DNA of 64,000 nucleotides from Noviherbaspirillum cavernae (GCF_003590875.1 NZ_QYUN01000002.1:3782001-3846000); one strand, 5' to 3'. Positions 47,083 through 56,580 are shown, counted from the stretch's first letter. Notes: generated from the letters alone by a model not told the origin. Program-made: numbers and translations.

Positions 47083-47403
47083 ATGTCCCTGCTCGCGATC
47101 GCCGCCATCCCCGTACAAGCCGTTCTGCCCGCCGCCGAAGTGTTCGCCGGCACCGCCGTCAATGTTGCCCGTCCGCTGCTCGGACTGAGCGCCCTCGTCG
47201 CCTTCCTGATGGTTTTCAAGCCGCTCCTGCGCGGCCTCTTGCGCGCCGCCGTGCTGACCGTCGCGCCGCGACTGTCGGTCGAAGAGCGCAATGCCCGCAG
47301 CAAGGTGCGCGGCGCATTGATGCTGAACCGTCTGGCCAACGCCTACGACGAATTCCAACCCGGTCAGGCTGCGGAACTGCGCGCACTGGCAGGGCGGGGC
47401 TGA
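47083..47403 (+). CDS. Small hypothetical membrane-associated protein
   Basis: A 106-residue protein with one or two hydrophobic segments in the first half (LLAIAAIPVQAVLPAAEVFA and LLGLSALVAFLMVFKPLLRG) and a basic, helical second half (RLSVEERNARSKVRGALMLN). No family recognised. Followed 24 bp later by the DUF2798 gene, so probably one transcript ending at the hairpin at 47897. A LysR gene is divergent. Confidence 0.7.
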   Translation: MSLLAIAAIPVQAVLPAAEVFAGTAVNVARPLLGLSALVAFLMVFKPLLRGLLRAAVLTVAPRLSVEERNARSKVRGALMLNRLANAYDEFQPGQAAELRALAGRG

Positions 47404-47426
47404 ACGGAAACAGGTCTCGCCTCGTC

Positions 47427-47855
47427 ATGACCCGCCTGCTGCACACCCATCCGGCCATCCCCGCTGTTGCGGCGCACAACACGCCGGCCGACGCCGCGAA
47501 ATTGTTGTGCCGCTCGCGCAGCCTCGCCGCGATGCTGCCGTGGCTGCTGCTGACCGGCGTCATCACGCTGGTCGTCAGCGCCGTGATGCAAGCGACGCAG
47601 GCCGGTGTCGACGCGCATTTCCTCGGCCGCTGGGTCGAAGCCTGGCTGACCGGCTGGCCCATCGCCTTCCCGATCGCCTACCTGCTCGGCCCCTCGTTGC
47701 TGAAACTCGCGGCCCGCATGTCTGCGCCGGCACCGAGGAAACCCGTGGTCGCCGGTCTGTCCTTCGACGACATCGCCGACGCATCGGCGCGCGTCACCGC
47801 ACGACACGGACTTCCCGTGCGACGCAAGCTGAAGGATGCCCGCACGATCGCGTAG
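47427..47855 (+). CDS. DUF2798-type membrane protein
   Basis: A 142-residue protein with two membrane segments: LPWLLLTGVITLVVSAVMQA and the second helix WLTGWPIAFPIAYLLGPSLL. The W-x-x-x-W-P-I-A-F-P pattern is typical of DUF2798. The C-terminal tail is soluble and basic. Function of the family is unknown. It ends 42 bp before a classic terminator. Confidence 0.75.
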   Translation: MTRLLHTHPAIPAVAAHNTPADAAKLLCRSRSLAAMLPWLLLTGVITLVVSAVMQATQAGVDAHFLGRWVEAWLTGWPIAFPIAYLLGPSLLKLAARMSAPAPRKPVVAGLSFDDIADASARVTARHGLPVRRKLKDARTIA

Positions 47856-47896
47856 TCCCCGCAAAAGTTGTCTCCTCCTCCCTCCCTGGGTGGTTC

Positions 47897-47930
47897 AGCC
47901 CCGCCGGCAATTGCCTGGCGGGGCTTTTTT
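47897..47930 (+). terminator. Rho-independent terminator
   Basis: AGCCCCGCC and GGCGGGGCT form a perfect 9-bp stem, followed by TTTTTT. It ends the transcript of the two small membrane-protein genes. Confidence 0.9.
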
Positions 47931-47992
47931 ATGGTGGCCGTGCCGCCGGCGTTGGCGCTGCGTGCTCCGCGCATCGCGCAAAGCGGACAGCA

Positions 47993-48559
47993 TCAATCGC
48001 AAGACCACGTCGCACGCGATATCCGGTACACCACATGCAAGCGCAACGGATGCCCCTCCGGCAATCGAGGGTGCTCGAAATACTCGTCGCGGCATTGCAT
48101 CCCGATGCGTTCCATCACCGCGCGCGAGCGCGTGTTCCGCAACGCGGTAAACGATACGATCTCCGCCAGTCCGAGCATTTCGAAGCCGACACGCAATGCG
48201 CCGCGCGCCGCTTCGCTCGCATAGCCCTTTCCCCAATGCGCATGCGCGAGGCGCCAGCCGATTTCGACGCAGGGGGCGAGCGGGATATCGTCTGCCGGAA
48301 CCGACAGACCGACGAAGCCGATGAAGGGGCATGCCTGCGGTATCTCCACCGCCCACAAGCCCCAGCCGCGTTGCGCAAGCTGCGTGCCGATGCGTTCGGC
48401 CAGCGCATCACTGGTGTTTCCATCCAATGTGCCCGGGAAGTATTCCATCACGCGTGAATCGGCGTTCAGTGCGGCGAAGGGCGCGCGGTCCGACATCCGC
48501 CATGGCCGCAGGCGCAGCCGTTCGGTGTTGAACTCGATGAGGCGATTCGTCATCGACAT
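47993..48559 (-). CDS. GNAT-family N-acetyltransferase (RimJ/RimL-like)
   Basis: A 188-residue GNAT enzyme. The N terminus FNTERLRLRPWRMSD and the acetyl-CoA site WGKGYASEAARGALRVGFE (R/Q-x-x-G-x-G/A pattern) are typical of the ribosomal-protein-type group. The closing NTRSRAVMERIGMQ is the usual motif B. Substrate unknown. It is 6 bp from the next gene upstream on the same strand, so they form a pair. Confidence 0.88.
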   Translation of the reverse strand: MSMTNRLIEFNTERLRLRPWRMSDRAPFAALNADSRVMEYFPGTLDGNTSDALAERIGTQLAQRGWGLWAVEIPQACPFIGFVGLSVPADDIPLAPCVEIGWRLAHAHWGKGYASEAARGALRVGFEMLGLAEIVSFTALRNTRSRAVMERIGMQCRDEYFEHPRLPEGHPLRLHVVYRISRATWSCD

Positions 48560-48565
48560 GCGTCG

Positions 48566-48997
48566 CTACATGAGTCCGCGCAGCAGCATCTGCGTGTCGA
48601 TCACGCGCAAGGCGCATCGCACCGGCACGCCGTCCTGCACAGACCAGCGCTGCGCGACGAATGGCGCGTGGCCGGTTTCCGTGCGAATGGCGAACTGGAA
48701 GATGGCGTCCCACTCGGCGTCGCGCGGCGTCACCCACACTACCTGCCGGCCGCAGTCGGTCCGAATGCCGGCGTGGCGCAGGTTGTTGCGGATGCGGTCC
48801 GCACGGTACTCGCGATCGTGTCCGTATGCGCCGTCGGCATCGGGCGCGGGCAGGACCAGCGGTACGCGTTTCTGCTGCAGGGAGGTCGCGCCGGTCTTGA
48901 AGCGCGCCCACGGTCCGAGCAGCGTCTGCGCGACGAACTGCAACTCCTCTTCATCGAGTGCATCGTCGATGTAATAGCAGGAAAGAATTGTCTTCAT
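48566..48997 (-). CDS. Hypothetical protein
   Basis: A 143-residue soluble protein I do not recognise. It opens MKTILSCYYIDDALDEEELQ, has no signal peptide or membrane segment, and contains a tryptophan-rich strand (VVWVTPRDAEWDAIFQFAIR). The start at 48997 is preferred; the longer frame upstream is cysteine-rich and looks like shadow. It is followed 6 bp later by the GNAT gene. Confidence 0.6.
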   Translation of the reverse strand: MKTILSCYYIDDALDEEELQFVAQTLLGPWARFKTGATSLQQKRVPLVLPAPDADGAYGHDREYRADRIRNNLRHAGIRTDCGRQVVWVTPRDAEWDAIFQFAIRTETGHAPFVAQRWSVQDGVPVRCALRVIDTQMLLRGLM

Positions 48998-49252
48998 GGA
49001 TCGGCTATCCCTTGCATGTGCATTGCTTGCAATGTCCTCACCGCAATCTGCGCGCACGCATGGTGCGTGCAAATTCATCTTACTGTCGCATCGGCATCGT
49101 GTCCATGCAGACATGCTTGTGACAGCTCAGCTGGAATAACGTCGCATGCAGCGTGCGCGCAGCGTGTTCATGAAGTCGCGCAACACGCTGCGAAAACCAA
49201 AATCATTCGCCTCTGTCCAATCTGACAATCAAAATCGGAAAAGGCGTTGATA

Positions 49253-51763
49253 GTGAAAGAACAGAACCTGCGCGACAGGCAACAGCCGCCGCCCGACAAC
49301 AAGAAGAAACCGCGCCGGACCCTGTGGCGTATTGCCGGCGCGACATTCGCGGTCTTGCTGCTGATCATCGCCGGTGCCGTCGTCGGGGTCCGTGCCTGGA
49401 TCGAGCCGATCGCTGCCAGCACGCCAAACATCGATGATCTGCTCGACGCGCGCATCGCCGAGCCGAGCCTGTTGTATTCGGCGGATGGAACGCTGCTCGC
49501 CACCTACAGCCAGGGACGGCAGGAACGCGTCGCCCTCTCGCAAGTGTCGCCATACGTGCTCCAGGCCTTGATCGCAACCGAGGATCACCGTTTCTACGAG
49601 CATCGCGGCATCGATATCGGGCGCACGGCGGCGGCGATATTGCATACCGTCAACGGCGACGCGCAAGGCGGCTCGACGCTCACGCAGCAACTGGCGCGCA
49701 ACATGTTTCCCGACGAGATAGGCCGCGCGCGCACGATCGACCGCAAGGTGAGGGAGATGATGACCGCGCTCAAGATCGAGGACGTTTACAGCAAGCAGCA
49801 GATTCTCGAAACCTATCTGAACACCGTGCCCTTCCTCTACAACGTGGTCGGCATCGAGATGGCGGCGCGCACGTATTACGACAAATCCGCCGCCGACCTC
49901 AACGTGATGGAAAGCGCGACGCTGATCGGCATGCTCAAGGGCACCAGCTACTACAACCCGGTCATCAATCCGGGCCGCGCCATGAAGCGGCGCAATGTCG
50001 TGCTGCAACAGATGATCAAGCACGGCGTGATCTCGGATGCCGATTACGAGGCGATGCGCGACCAGCCGCTGCAGGTGAAGCTGAACCTGCAGGCCGACCC
50101 GATCGGCATCGCGCCGCACTTTGCCGCGCACTTGCGCAAGTGGCTGGCGGAGTGGAGCGGCAAGCACGGCTACAACCTCCACACCGACGGCCTGATCGTC
50201 CACAGCACCATCGACGACCGCCTGCAACAGGCGGCGACCGAAGCCGTCGCGCGCCAGACCCAGGTGCTGCAGGACATTGCCGATGTCGAATGGGCGCAGA
50301 GCAGTGCGCGCGTCGCGTCGCATTCGCCGGCCGCCTATGCCGCGCTGCGCAAGCGGGTCGAACCGTTCCGTCATTTCTGGAGCGAGCGGCGCGAGCTGCT
50401 CGAGGTGTTCGTGCGCGACACGCCGGAGTTCCGCAAGGCCGTTGCCGCCGGCCAGCGCGAGGCCGATGTGCTGGCGCGCCTGAAATCGAATGCGGCCTTC
50501 ATGGAACGCGTGCGCACCGCCAAGAGCCGCCTCGAAGCCGGCTTCGTCGCGATCGATCCCGGCAGCGGCGAGATCAAGGCATGGGTCGGCAGCCGCGATT
50601 TCGAGCGCGACCAGTTCGATCACGTGGGACAGGCGATGCGCCAGCCCGGCTCCACCTTCAAGCCGATCGTCTACGGCGCCGCGCTCGAGTTCGGCCTCTC
50701 GCCCGAGCGCGCCTACGAGGACGGCCCGGTGCAGATCCGCGCGGGCGACGGCAGCGTCTGGCGGCCGACCGACATGTCGGGCTGGAGCGGACGCATGATG
50801 AGCCTGCGCGAAGGCCTGATCCATTCGCGCAACGGCATCACCGCGCAAGTGATGCGCGACATCGGCGTGCCGAACATCGTCGACTTCGCGCGGGCGGCCG
50901 GCGTGCGGCAAAGCAGGCTCGATCCCGTGCCTTCGCTCGCGCTGGGGACCAGTTCCGTCACGCTGCTGGAAATGGTGTCCGCCTACACCACCATCGCGCG
51001 CGTCGGCGAATACCGCACACCGCTGATGATCAGGCGCATCACCGATCGGCACGGCAGGGTGCTGGCGGAATTCCGTCCGCCGGGCCAGCGCGCGATGTCC
51101 GAACAGACCGCGCTCGAACTGATCGACATGCTGCGCGGCGCGGTCAGCAGCGGCACCGGCCAGGCAATCAGGAACCAGTTCGGCATCAGCGCTGACGTCG
51201 CTGGCAAGACCGGCACCACGCAGAACAACACCGACGGCTGGTTCATCCTGATGCATCCCGGGCTCGTCGCCGGCGCATGGGTCGGCTTCAACGACTCGCG
51301 CGTGACCATGCGCAGCGACTACTGGGGCCAGGGCGGACACAACGCGGTGCTGCTGGTCGGCGACTTCTTCCGCGGCACGCTGAAGGACAAGCTGATCGAC
51401 GCGAAGGCGCGGTTCCCGATGCCGGACCGAACACCCCAGTTCGTGCATGGATCGGACGCGTGGATGGAACAGTTCGCCGTCAATGGCGGACCGCTGCAGG
51501 CGGGCTACGGCGTGATCACCGGACCGGGCGGCGAGACGGTCGTCACCGTCGGCCCGGACGGTGTGGAATCGATCGGCCGGCAGGCAGCGCCGGCCGATAT
51601 CGACGATCTCGGCCGTCTCACCATCACCGGCATCGCGCGCGGTGTGCCGGAGAACTGGCGCGGCGACACCAGCGGTGGCTCGGGCGACGAGTCGCATGAC
51701 GCCGAACCGGAACCGCCCGGGCGCGGGCGGGTGGCGACGCAGGCGGATGTGAATGTGTGGTGA
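49253..51763 (+). CDS. Class A penicillin-binding protein (glycosyltransferase/transpeptidase)
   Basis: An 836-residue bifunctional peptidoglycan synthase. A membrane anchor lies at ~27-47 (IAGATFAVLLLIIAGAVVGV). The GT51 domain has TEDHRFYEHRGIDIG with the catalytic Glu near residue 110, and GGSTLTQQLARN. The transpeptidase domain has SxxK in GSTFKPIVYG (~467), SRNGIT as SxN, and KTGTT (~651). GTG at 49253 is preferred, 9 bases after AAAAGG; a TTG two codons earlier is possible. It is the PBP1 type, but the closest named class is unclear, so no symbol is given. Confidence 0.93.
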   Translation: MKEQNLRDRQQPPPDNKKKPRRTLWRIAGATFAVLLLIIAGAVVGVRAWIEPIAASTPNIDDLLDARIAEPSLLYSADGTLLATYSQGRQERVALSQVSPYVLQALIATEDHRFYEHRGIDIGRTAAAILHTVNGDAQGGSTLTQQLARNMFPDEIGRARTIDRKVREMMTALKIEDVYSKQQILETYLNTVPFLYNVVGIEMAARTYYDKSAADLNVMESATLIGMLKGTSYYNPVINPGRAMKRRNVVLQQMIKHGVISDADYEAMRDQPLQVKLNLQADPIGIAPHFAAHLRKWLAEWSGKHGYNLHTDGLIVHSTIDDRLQQAATEAVARQTQVLQDIADVEWAQSSARVASHSPAAYAALRKRVEPFRHFWSERRELLEVFVRDTPEFRKAVAAGQREADVLARLKSNAAFMERVRTAKSRLEAGFVAIDPGSGEIKAWVGSRDFERDQFDHVGQAMRQPGSTFKPIVYGAALEFGLSPERAYEDGPVQIRAGDGSVWRPTDMSGWSGRMMSLREGLIHSRNGITAQVMRDIGVPNIVDFARAAGVRQSRLDPVPSLALGTSSVTLLEMVSAYTTIARVGEYRTPLMIRRITDRHGRVLAEFRPPGQRAMSEQTALELIDMLRGAVSSGTGQAIRNQFGISADVAGKTGTTQNNTDGWFILMHPGLVAGAWVGFNDSRVTMRSDYWGQGGHNAVLLVGDFFRGTLKDKLIDAKARFPMPDRTPQFVHGSDAWMEQFAVNGGPLQAGYGVITGPGGETVVTVGPDGVESIGRQAAPADIDDLGRLTITGIARGVPENWRGDTSGGSGDESHDAEPEPPGRGRVATQADVNVW

Positions 51764-52065
51764 GGGCGACCGCCAATCGGTGCATCGCGACGCACCCTAC
51801 GATCCCCGCGATGCGGGACCGTAGGGCCGTAGAGCGGGCCTGACGCAGCCGTACCCGCCGACTTCGGGCATCGCGCGCGGAGGTGCGTGATCATCCCGAA
51901 TGGAACCGGCTGCCCTGCATTCCCCACTCATCCGGGCAAGCGGCAGGAATCCTCATGGCGATGCAAGCCGGACGCAGCGAGCATCAGCGAACGCGCGAGT
52001 GTTGTTCCGACTACTGCGCAATTATTGATTTGCGTGGCGGAACGCCGCAGGCAAAGGGGCAGAGC
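51764..52065. other. Intergenic region upstream of the amidoligase-like gene
   Basis: 302 bp. It holds the hairpin at 51795-51826. The next gene's frame is open through the rest but reads as composition-biased sequence without family features. AAAGGGG at 52053 is the likely ribosome-binding site for the ATG at 52066. Confidence 0.5.
51795..51826 (+). terminator. Hairpin after the penicillin-binding protein gene
   Basis: CCCTACGATCCC and GGGACCGTAGGG pair with one mismatch over 12 bp around an 8-base loop, 31 bp after the stop. No U tract. Confidence 0.45.
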
Positions 52066-54123
52066 ATGGAAAGGCGAATTCATTCGTCATCATCCGGATG
52101 GACCTGTGATGGGCGCAATGTTCAAACCGAACCGGAGGCGCCTGTAACTCCAGTGACAGGACAAACCGGAAGCACCGGCAGGAGCTCGCCAGAGCTCGTC
52201 TCGATCGCACGTACTGAAGCGAACCGGAGACGTTCGCGCATCTTGGAAGCGGCTTCCGGAAATGCAGGCACGACCGGCGGATCAGCGAGCGGACAAAAGG
52301 AAAAATCAGGCGAGAGTTGTCCATCCAACGAAACGCTTTTCCCCCATTTCAAGAAAATGGAGTTTCCGGAATGGAACAACCTGCAGAATCTGTATGCACG
52401 CGACCCTAAATGGGTGACGTGCAATGTTTCCAGTCTGGAGAGGATGGGAATGCAGACCGTATACAGGATATGCGAGCATCTTCGGGAGCCGAACACGCGA
52501 TTGGATGATCTGACCGCGGAAGTCCTTCAGACGCTGCTGAATATCCAGAACAGGAGCGGCGACAATCCCGAGATGACCGTCAAGATGCATTTCGCATTGA
52601 AACGCACATGGCTCCCGGAGACGAATCGCGTTGCGAATCCGTTTCTGACCGATCGACTGGTCAAAGAGCCCGCATTGACCCCGGCCGCCGATTTGTCCCT
52701 TGTGGCGGGGATATCGCGGTCGACCATGGATTGCAACCAGCGCATCAGTTCCGAATTGACGCGACGATTCGAAAAGAACCACCTGCTGTTGCCGGACGCG
52801 ACGTTTGGCGTGGAAAACGAAATGTTCGTGCCGGGGCTTCCATTCATCGGTGCAGAAGATGTTCCTGGTTCGAATGAATCGATGCAAAGGGAGTTTGAAT
52901 CCGTACAAGGGATTTTCGAAGGAGGCAGAGAGAATCACTATCTATCCGAAGAGCTTCGCGCAAAGCTGAATGCGGCGCTGGGTTCCCGAGCCGATAGCTA
53001 CGTCCGGGATGGATCGGTGCAAACGGATGAAGCATTGCTCACGCCCGTAGAACAGGTGACTGCCGTTCTCCAGTCGCCGCGGGATATCGAACAACTGCAA
53101 AACGCATTATCGAAACTCAACGATTGGGGTGCCATCACCAACGGCACGAGTGGCGTGCATATCCATACCGGCGTGAAGCAATGGACATCTTCTTCGATCT
53201 TGAAAACTGCCGACGAGGAGGCGTGGGACAAATCCGTCGCGATATCCATGCCGGGCGAACCGGCCGGAAAGACGATCACGCCGCTCCAGCTGTTGTTCAT
53301 GAAGCAGTTCGTCATCAACATGGCTTCGGTGCGTGGCGCCTACTCTCGTGCGGCGGCGAACAACGAGTTTGCGTTGCCCAATATGGAACCGGGAAAGGAA
53401 GACACTTTCAACGAGGAGGTGTCGAAGGCCGGGGGCATGGAAGCGCTGATCAACGTGGTGCAGCCTGGGAATATCCCATGGCGGCGTCGCTATCGCTGCG
53501 TCAACTTGCTTGCCTATCTCCAGCATGGAACGATCGAAGTGCGCGGCTTCACCAAGAAGAACGGCGCATCCATGGAGATCGATCCCAACATCCCCATCCG
53601 CGACATCGTGTTCCTGCAGGAGATGCTGATCAAGACGATCGACACGATGAAGCGGCTGGTGCCGCACACGACGCCGGAAACCGATTTCGAACTTGCTCCC
53701 GACGAAGGCTTGCAGGACATGGTGGACGAGTACGTGCAGGATGTCTTCGTGCTGCAGATCATCCACGCCGTGGGGCAGCGCGACAGCAAGCGGCGCCTGG
53801 AAACGATGACGGCGATTGCGAACGATGCGAAGCAGGGCCACATCAAACTTGAAACGCTGGAGAAGGCGGAAGCGAGCCTTGCCGACGTTTTGAAGGATGA
53901 TCCTCTGGCGCGGGAATTCATCAAGGATGCATCCATCGACGCAGTCTTGGCCAGTCTGCTTGCCGACAGGGGGACGGCTGACCCATTCATCGACCAGGCC
54001 CTGAAGGACAGTTCCTGGATGCCGGATGCCACGGATTCGGTTGAGGTGCGTCGCCGAAAGTCTCTGCGAAGCATGGCTGACGAGCTTTTTAAAACGCCGC
54101 AGCAACGGCAGGAGGCGTCGTGA
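52066..54123 (+). CDS. Amidoligase-like (COOH-NH2 ligase) protein with effector-like N terminus
   Basis: A 685-residue protein, not previously familiar to me as a whole. Four motifs in the right order match the amidoligase (PF12224-type) fold: FGVENEM (247-253), VRDGSVQTDEALLTPVEQV (313-331), NGTSGVHIHTG (359-369) and RYRCVNLLAYLQHGTIEVRG (475-494). These correspond to the G-V-E-x-E, D-G-S, G-x-H-x-H and N...T-I-E-x-R positions that bind ATP/Mg and the carboxylate substrate. The first ~90 residues are Ser/Thr/Pro/Gly-rich, resembling secreted-effector leaders, and the last ~190 are helical. The family forms amide or isopeptide bonds; the substrate here is unknown. The ATG at 52066 follows AAAGGGG. 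GC content looks lower than in neighbouring genes. Confidence 0.72.
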   Translation: MERRIHSSSSGWTCDGRNVQTEPEAPVTPVTGQTGSTGRSSPELVSIARTEANRRRSRILEAASGNAGTTGGSASGQKEKSGESCPSNETLFPHFKKMEFPEWNNLQNLYARDPKWVTCNVSSLERMGMQTVYRICEHLREPNTRLDDLTAEVLQTLLNIQNRSGDNPEMTVKMHFALKRTWLPETNRVANPFLTDRLVKEPALTPAADLSLVAGISRSTMDCNQRISSELTRRFEKNHLLLPDATFGVENEMFVPGLPFIGAEDVPGSNESMQREFESVQGIFEGGRENHYLSEELRAKLNAALGSRADSYVRDGSVQTDEALLTPVEQVTAVLQSPRDIEQLQNALSKLNDWGAITNGTSGVHIHTGVKQWTSSSILKTADEEAWDKSVAISMPGEPAGKTITPLQLLFMKQFVINMASVRGAYSRAAANNEFALPNMEPGKEDTFNEEVSKAGGMEALINVVQPGNIPWRRRYRCVNLLAYLQHGTIEVRGFTKKNGASMEIDPNIPIRDIVFLQEMLIKTIDTMKRLVPHTTPETDFELAPDEGLQDMVDEYVQDVFVLQIIHAVGQRDSKRRLETMTAIANDAKQGHIKLETLEKAEASLADVLKDDPLAREFIKDASIDAVLASLLADRGTADPFIDQALKDSSWMPDATDSVEVRRRKSLRSMADELFKTPQQRQEAS

Positions 54124-54255
54124 CGCCTCTTGCATCCTGAAACCGGTGATCGGCGTGCTGCGGATGGGGTAGGGGCACTGTGCGCACCGATTGCCTGTAT
54201 GCGCAGGCGAACGGCATTGCAGGCGCGGCGGCATGTCCGGTGCGCATGGAGCACC

Positions 54256-55266
54256 CTACCGCGTCTTCACTCCCGCCTCGCGCACCAGCCGGAAACCCAC
54301 CAGCGTATAGCGCGTGTCCGGCGCATTCCAGTTGCGGTACGAAGAGCGCGCATAGAACGCCCACGTGTGCCACGAGCCGCCGCGTCGCACGCGCACGGTG
54401 CCGGTTGACGGGCCCTGCGGATCGTCGCGCGGCGACTGCGCGTAGTACGCATCGTCGTGCCAGTCGGCGCACCACTCCCACGCATTGCCGTGCATGTCGT
54501 GCAAGCCGAAGGCGTTCGGCGCGAAGCTGCCGACCGGCGCGGTGAAGGCGAAGCCGTCGCGGCTGGCCAGCGCGAATTTGCTCCAGCGCACCCAGTCGGC
54601 TTGCGCGTCGGCGTCGAACACGTTCGCCGCCATCGACAGCGACTGCGGATCGTCGCCGCTGTGATAGCGCGTGCGACTGCCGGCGCGTGCCGCGTACTCC
54701 CATTCGGCCTCGGTCGGCAGACGATAGGTGACGCCCTCCTTTTCGCTCAGCCATTTCGCCATCGCCACCGCGTCGTTCCAGCTCACGTTCACCACAGGAT
54801 GATCGTCGCCCTGCGGGAAGCCGGGATTGCGCCACGAATATCTGGGATGGCGGCCCTCGAACGCATCGCCGCGCGCGGAGCTTGCGGGATCGTAGTCGCG
54901 GTTGTAGCCGTAGCCGCCGGTGCCGTCGGCCTCCGATTCCGGCCGGTGGCCGGAGGCGTCGAGGAAGCGCCGGAACTGCCCCACCGTGACCTCGTGCTGC
55001 CCGAGATGGAAGGCGTGCGTGATGCGCACCCGGTGCACTGGCGCTTCGTCGCCGAGGTCGAGGAAGCGCTTGCGTTCGTACTGCGGATAGGCGGTGGCGA
55101 GCGCCTCGGGCGACTCGTCGCTGCCCATCATGAACTCGCCGGGAGGGATCGGCACGAACTTCATGCCGAGCAGATTTTCAAATGCCGCCGGAGTGTCCGA
55201 TGCCGTCGCAAGCACGGGCAGCGTCATCAACGAAGCGAGGAGCAGAACCGTCGTGCGTGCAGGCAT
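54256..55266 (-). CDS. Exported SUMF1/FGE-fold protein without catalytic cysteines
   Basis: A 336-residue protein with a signal peptide (TTVLLLASLMTLPVLATA). The formylglycine-generating-enzyme fold is clear: FVPIPPGEFMMGSDE near residue 35, HPVVNVSWNDAVAMAKWLSE, YRLPTEAEWEYAARAGSRTR, DMHGNAWEWCADWHDDAY, and VRRGGSWHTWAFYARSSYRN. In true FGE the last segment carries the two active-site cysteines, and none are present. It is therefore a pseudo-enzyme or binding protein of the fold. The start at 55266 is the first giving a signal peptide. Confidence 0.88.
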   Translation of the reverse strand: MPARTTVLLLASLMTLPVLATASDTPAAFENLLGMKFVPIPPGEFMMGSDESPEALATAYPQYERKRFLDLGDEAPVHRVRITHAFHLGQHEVTVGQFRRFLDASGHRPESEADGTGGYGYNRDYDPASSARGDAFEGRHPRYSWRNPGFPQGDDHPVVNVSWNDAVAMAKWLSEKEGVTYRLPTEAEWEYAARAGSRTRYHSGDDPQSLSMAANVFDADAQADWVRWSKFALASRDGFAFTAPVGSFAPNAFGLHDMHGNAWEWCADWHDDAYYAQSPRDDPQGPSTGTVRVRRGGSWHTWAFYARSSYRNWNAPDTRYTLVGFRLVREAGVKTR

Positions 55267-55514
55267 GGCAGACCCGGGAAGTGGACGATAACGATCAGGG
55301 TATGCCGATGCTGTCGCGGCGGTCAAGCGCGCAGCCGATGTCCCGGCGGCCCGTGGCCGTGCCTGCGCGCCCCGCTCGGCCCGTGCGGATTACAATGGCG
55401 ATCCTGTTCAGTCGCATCGGCATGGCGACACGAATCGCGGCCGATCCTTGCATGAACGCGGCGGTCCGGCGGCTGGATGAAACCGATCACTATCGTTCCA
55501 ATGAGGGAGAGAAT

Positions 55515-56222
55515 ATGAAAAACAGTCTGAGCGTAGTGGCGTCCGCCTTGGTGTTGGCGGGATGCCTGACCACCGAGGTGGCGAAGAAGAGCGAAGCGGA
55601 ACCCGTCGCATCGACGGCATCGGGCACGCCGGCTGCGGCCGCCGGCACGAGCACGCCAGCGGCTGCGCCGGCCGCATCGACTGCTGCTGCAGCCCCCTGC
55701 GCGCCGGGCACGCCGGCCAAGGGCAAGACGGCGGCATCCAAGCGCAAGCTGGCCGCCAAGGGCAAGCAGCCTGCGGCGAAGGACAAGGCGGAAGCCGCGC
55801 CGTGCGCAAACGTCGCGGCCGCGCCGGCTGCGGAGGCGAAACCCGCGCCGGCCGATACGGCAGCAGATGCCAAGGGCAAGACGGCCGATGCCTCAGCGGG
55901 GGGCAAGCGTGAAGTCAAGGGCCTCAACGACTGGACCGGTTATATCCAGGGCATGCCGGCATCGGGAAGCAAGTTCGGCAAGCTCAAGATCGGCATGGGC
56001 GCGAAGGAAGTCACCGACCTCGTCGGCGCGCCGACCGACCAGCAGTCCCACGTCACCGGCAAGGCATGGATCCCGTTCTATGCCGGCTCCGGGCAGTATG
56101 AAACGCTCTACTACTACAAGGGAATCGGGCGGCTCCTGTTCGCCGGCAATGGCGGCTTCAGCACCGGCACCGGTCTGATCGGGATCGAGCACGATGCGAG
56201 CGAGCGCGGCTACGCGCGATAG
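55515..56222 (+). CDS. Lipoprotein with Ala/Pro/Lys linker and BamE/SmpA-like domain
   Basis: A 235-residue lipoprotein. The lipobox LVLAGC puts the lipidated cysteine at 17. Residues ~28-135 are a low-complexity Ala/Pro/Lys/Thr linker that could span the periplasm. The C-terminal ~100 residues begin with FGKLKIGMGAKEVTDLVGAP, the pattern of SmpA/OmlA (BamE-like) domains. GAGGGAGAG lies before the ATG. Role unknown, perhaps an envelope or cell-wall tether. Confidence 0.75.
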   Translation: MKNSLSVVASALVLAGCLTTEVAKKSEAEPVASTASGTPAAAAGTSTPAAAPAASTAAAAPCAPGTPAKGKTAASKRKLAAKGKQPAAKDKAEAAPCANVAAAPAAEAKPAPADTAADAKGKTADASAGGKREVKGLNDWTGYIQGMPASGSKFGKLKIGMGAKEVTDLVGAPTDQQSHVTGKAWIPFYAGSGQYETLYYYKGIGRLLFAGNGGFSTGTGLIGIEHDASERGYAR

Positions 56223-56580
56223 CAGTCAGGCGGGCATTGCGTGCCCGCCGTGCTTCGCCATTCGCGCCACAAGCGGCGCGAATGCAAACCCTTCTTTTCG
56301 GCCCCTTCTTCTCGGTCATTCCCGATCGTCGGCGTCACCATCGCTGATGCAACGCATGGCGGACGGCCCTTGGTCCGTACTTCCATGATCGCTGCTGGCT
56401 GGTCGGCGCAAGGCGACATGTCTGCGACCGGCCTGCCCTTTCTGCCATGTCCATGGGATGGCGCAGCGGCCGTCACCGGCGCTACCATCTCGTGCGGGAT
56501 TTGCGCCACGACAGCGAATTGCCGACGCCGCGTTTCACGCGGCAGTCCGACGAATGCAGCAAACATTGAGGAGAACTCTG
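56223..56580. other. Intergenic region, no gene supported
   Basis: 358 bp between the lipoprotein and the small membrane protein. Open frames exist but look like GC-rich shadows. Only the GAGGAG ribosome-binding site at 56569 is clear. Confidence 0.45.

Noticed and set aside
49229..51697. An 822-codon open frame antisense to the penicillin-binding protein.
   Set aside because: Shadow frame: it covers almost the whole catalytic gene and shows no motif of its own.
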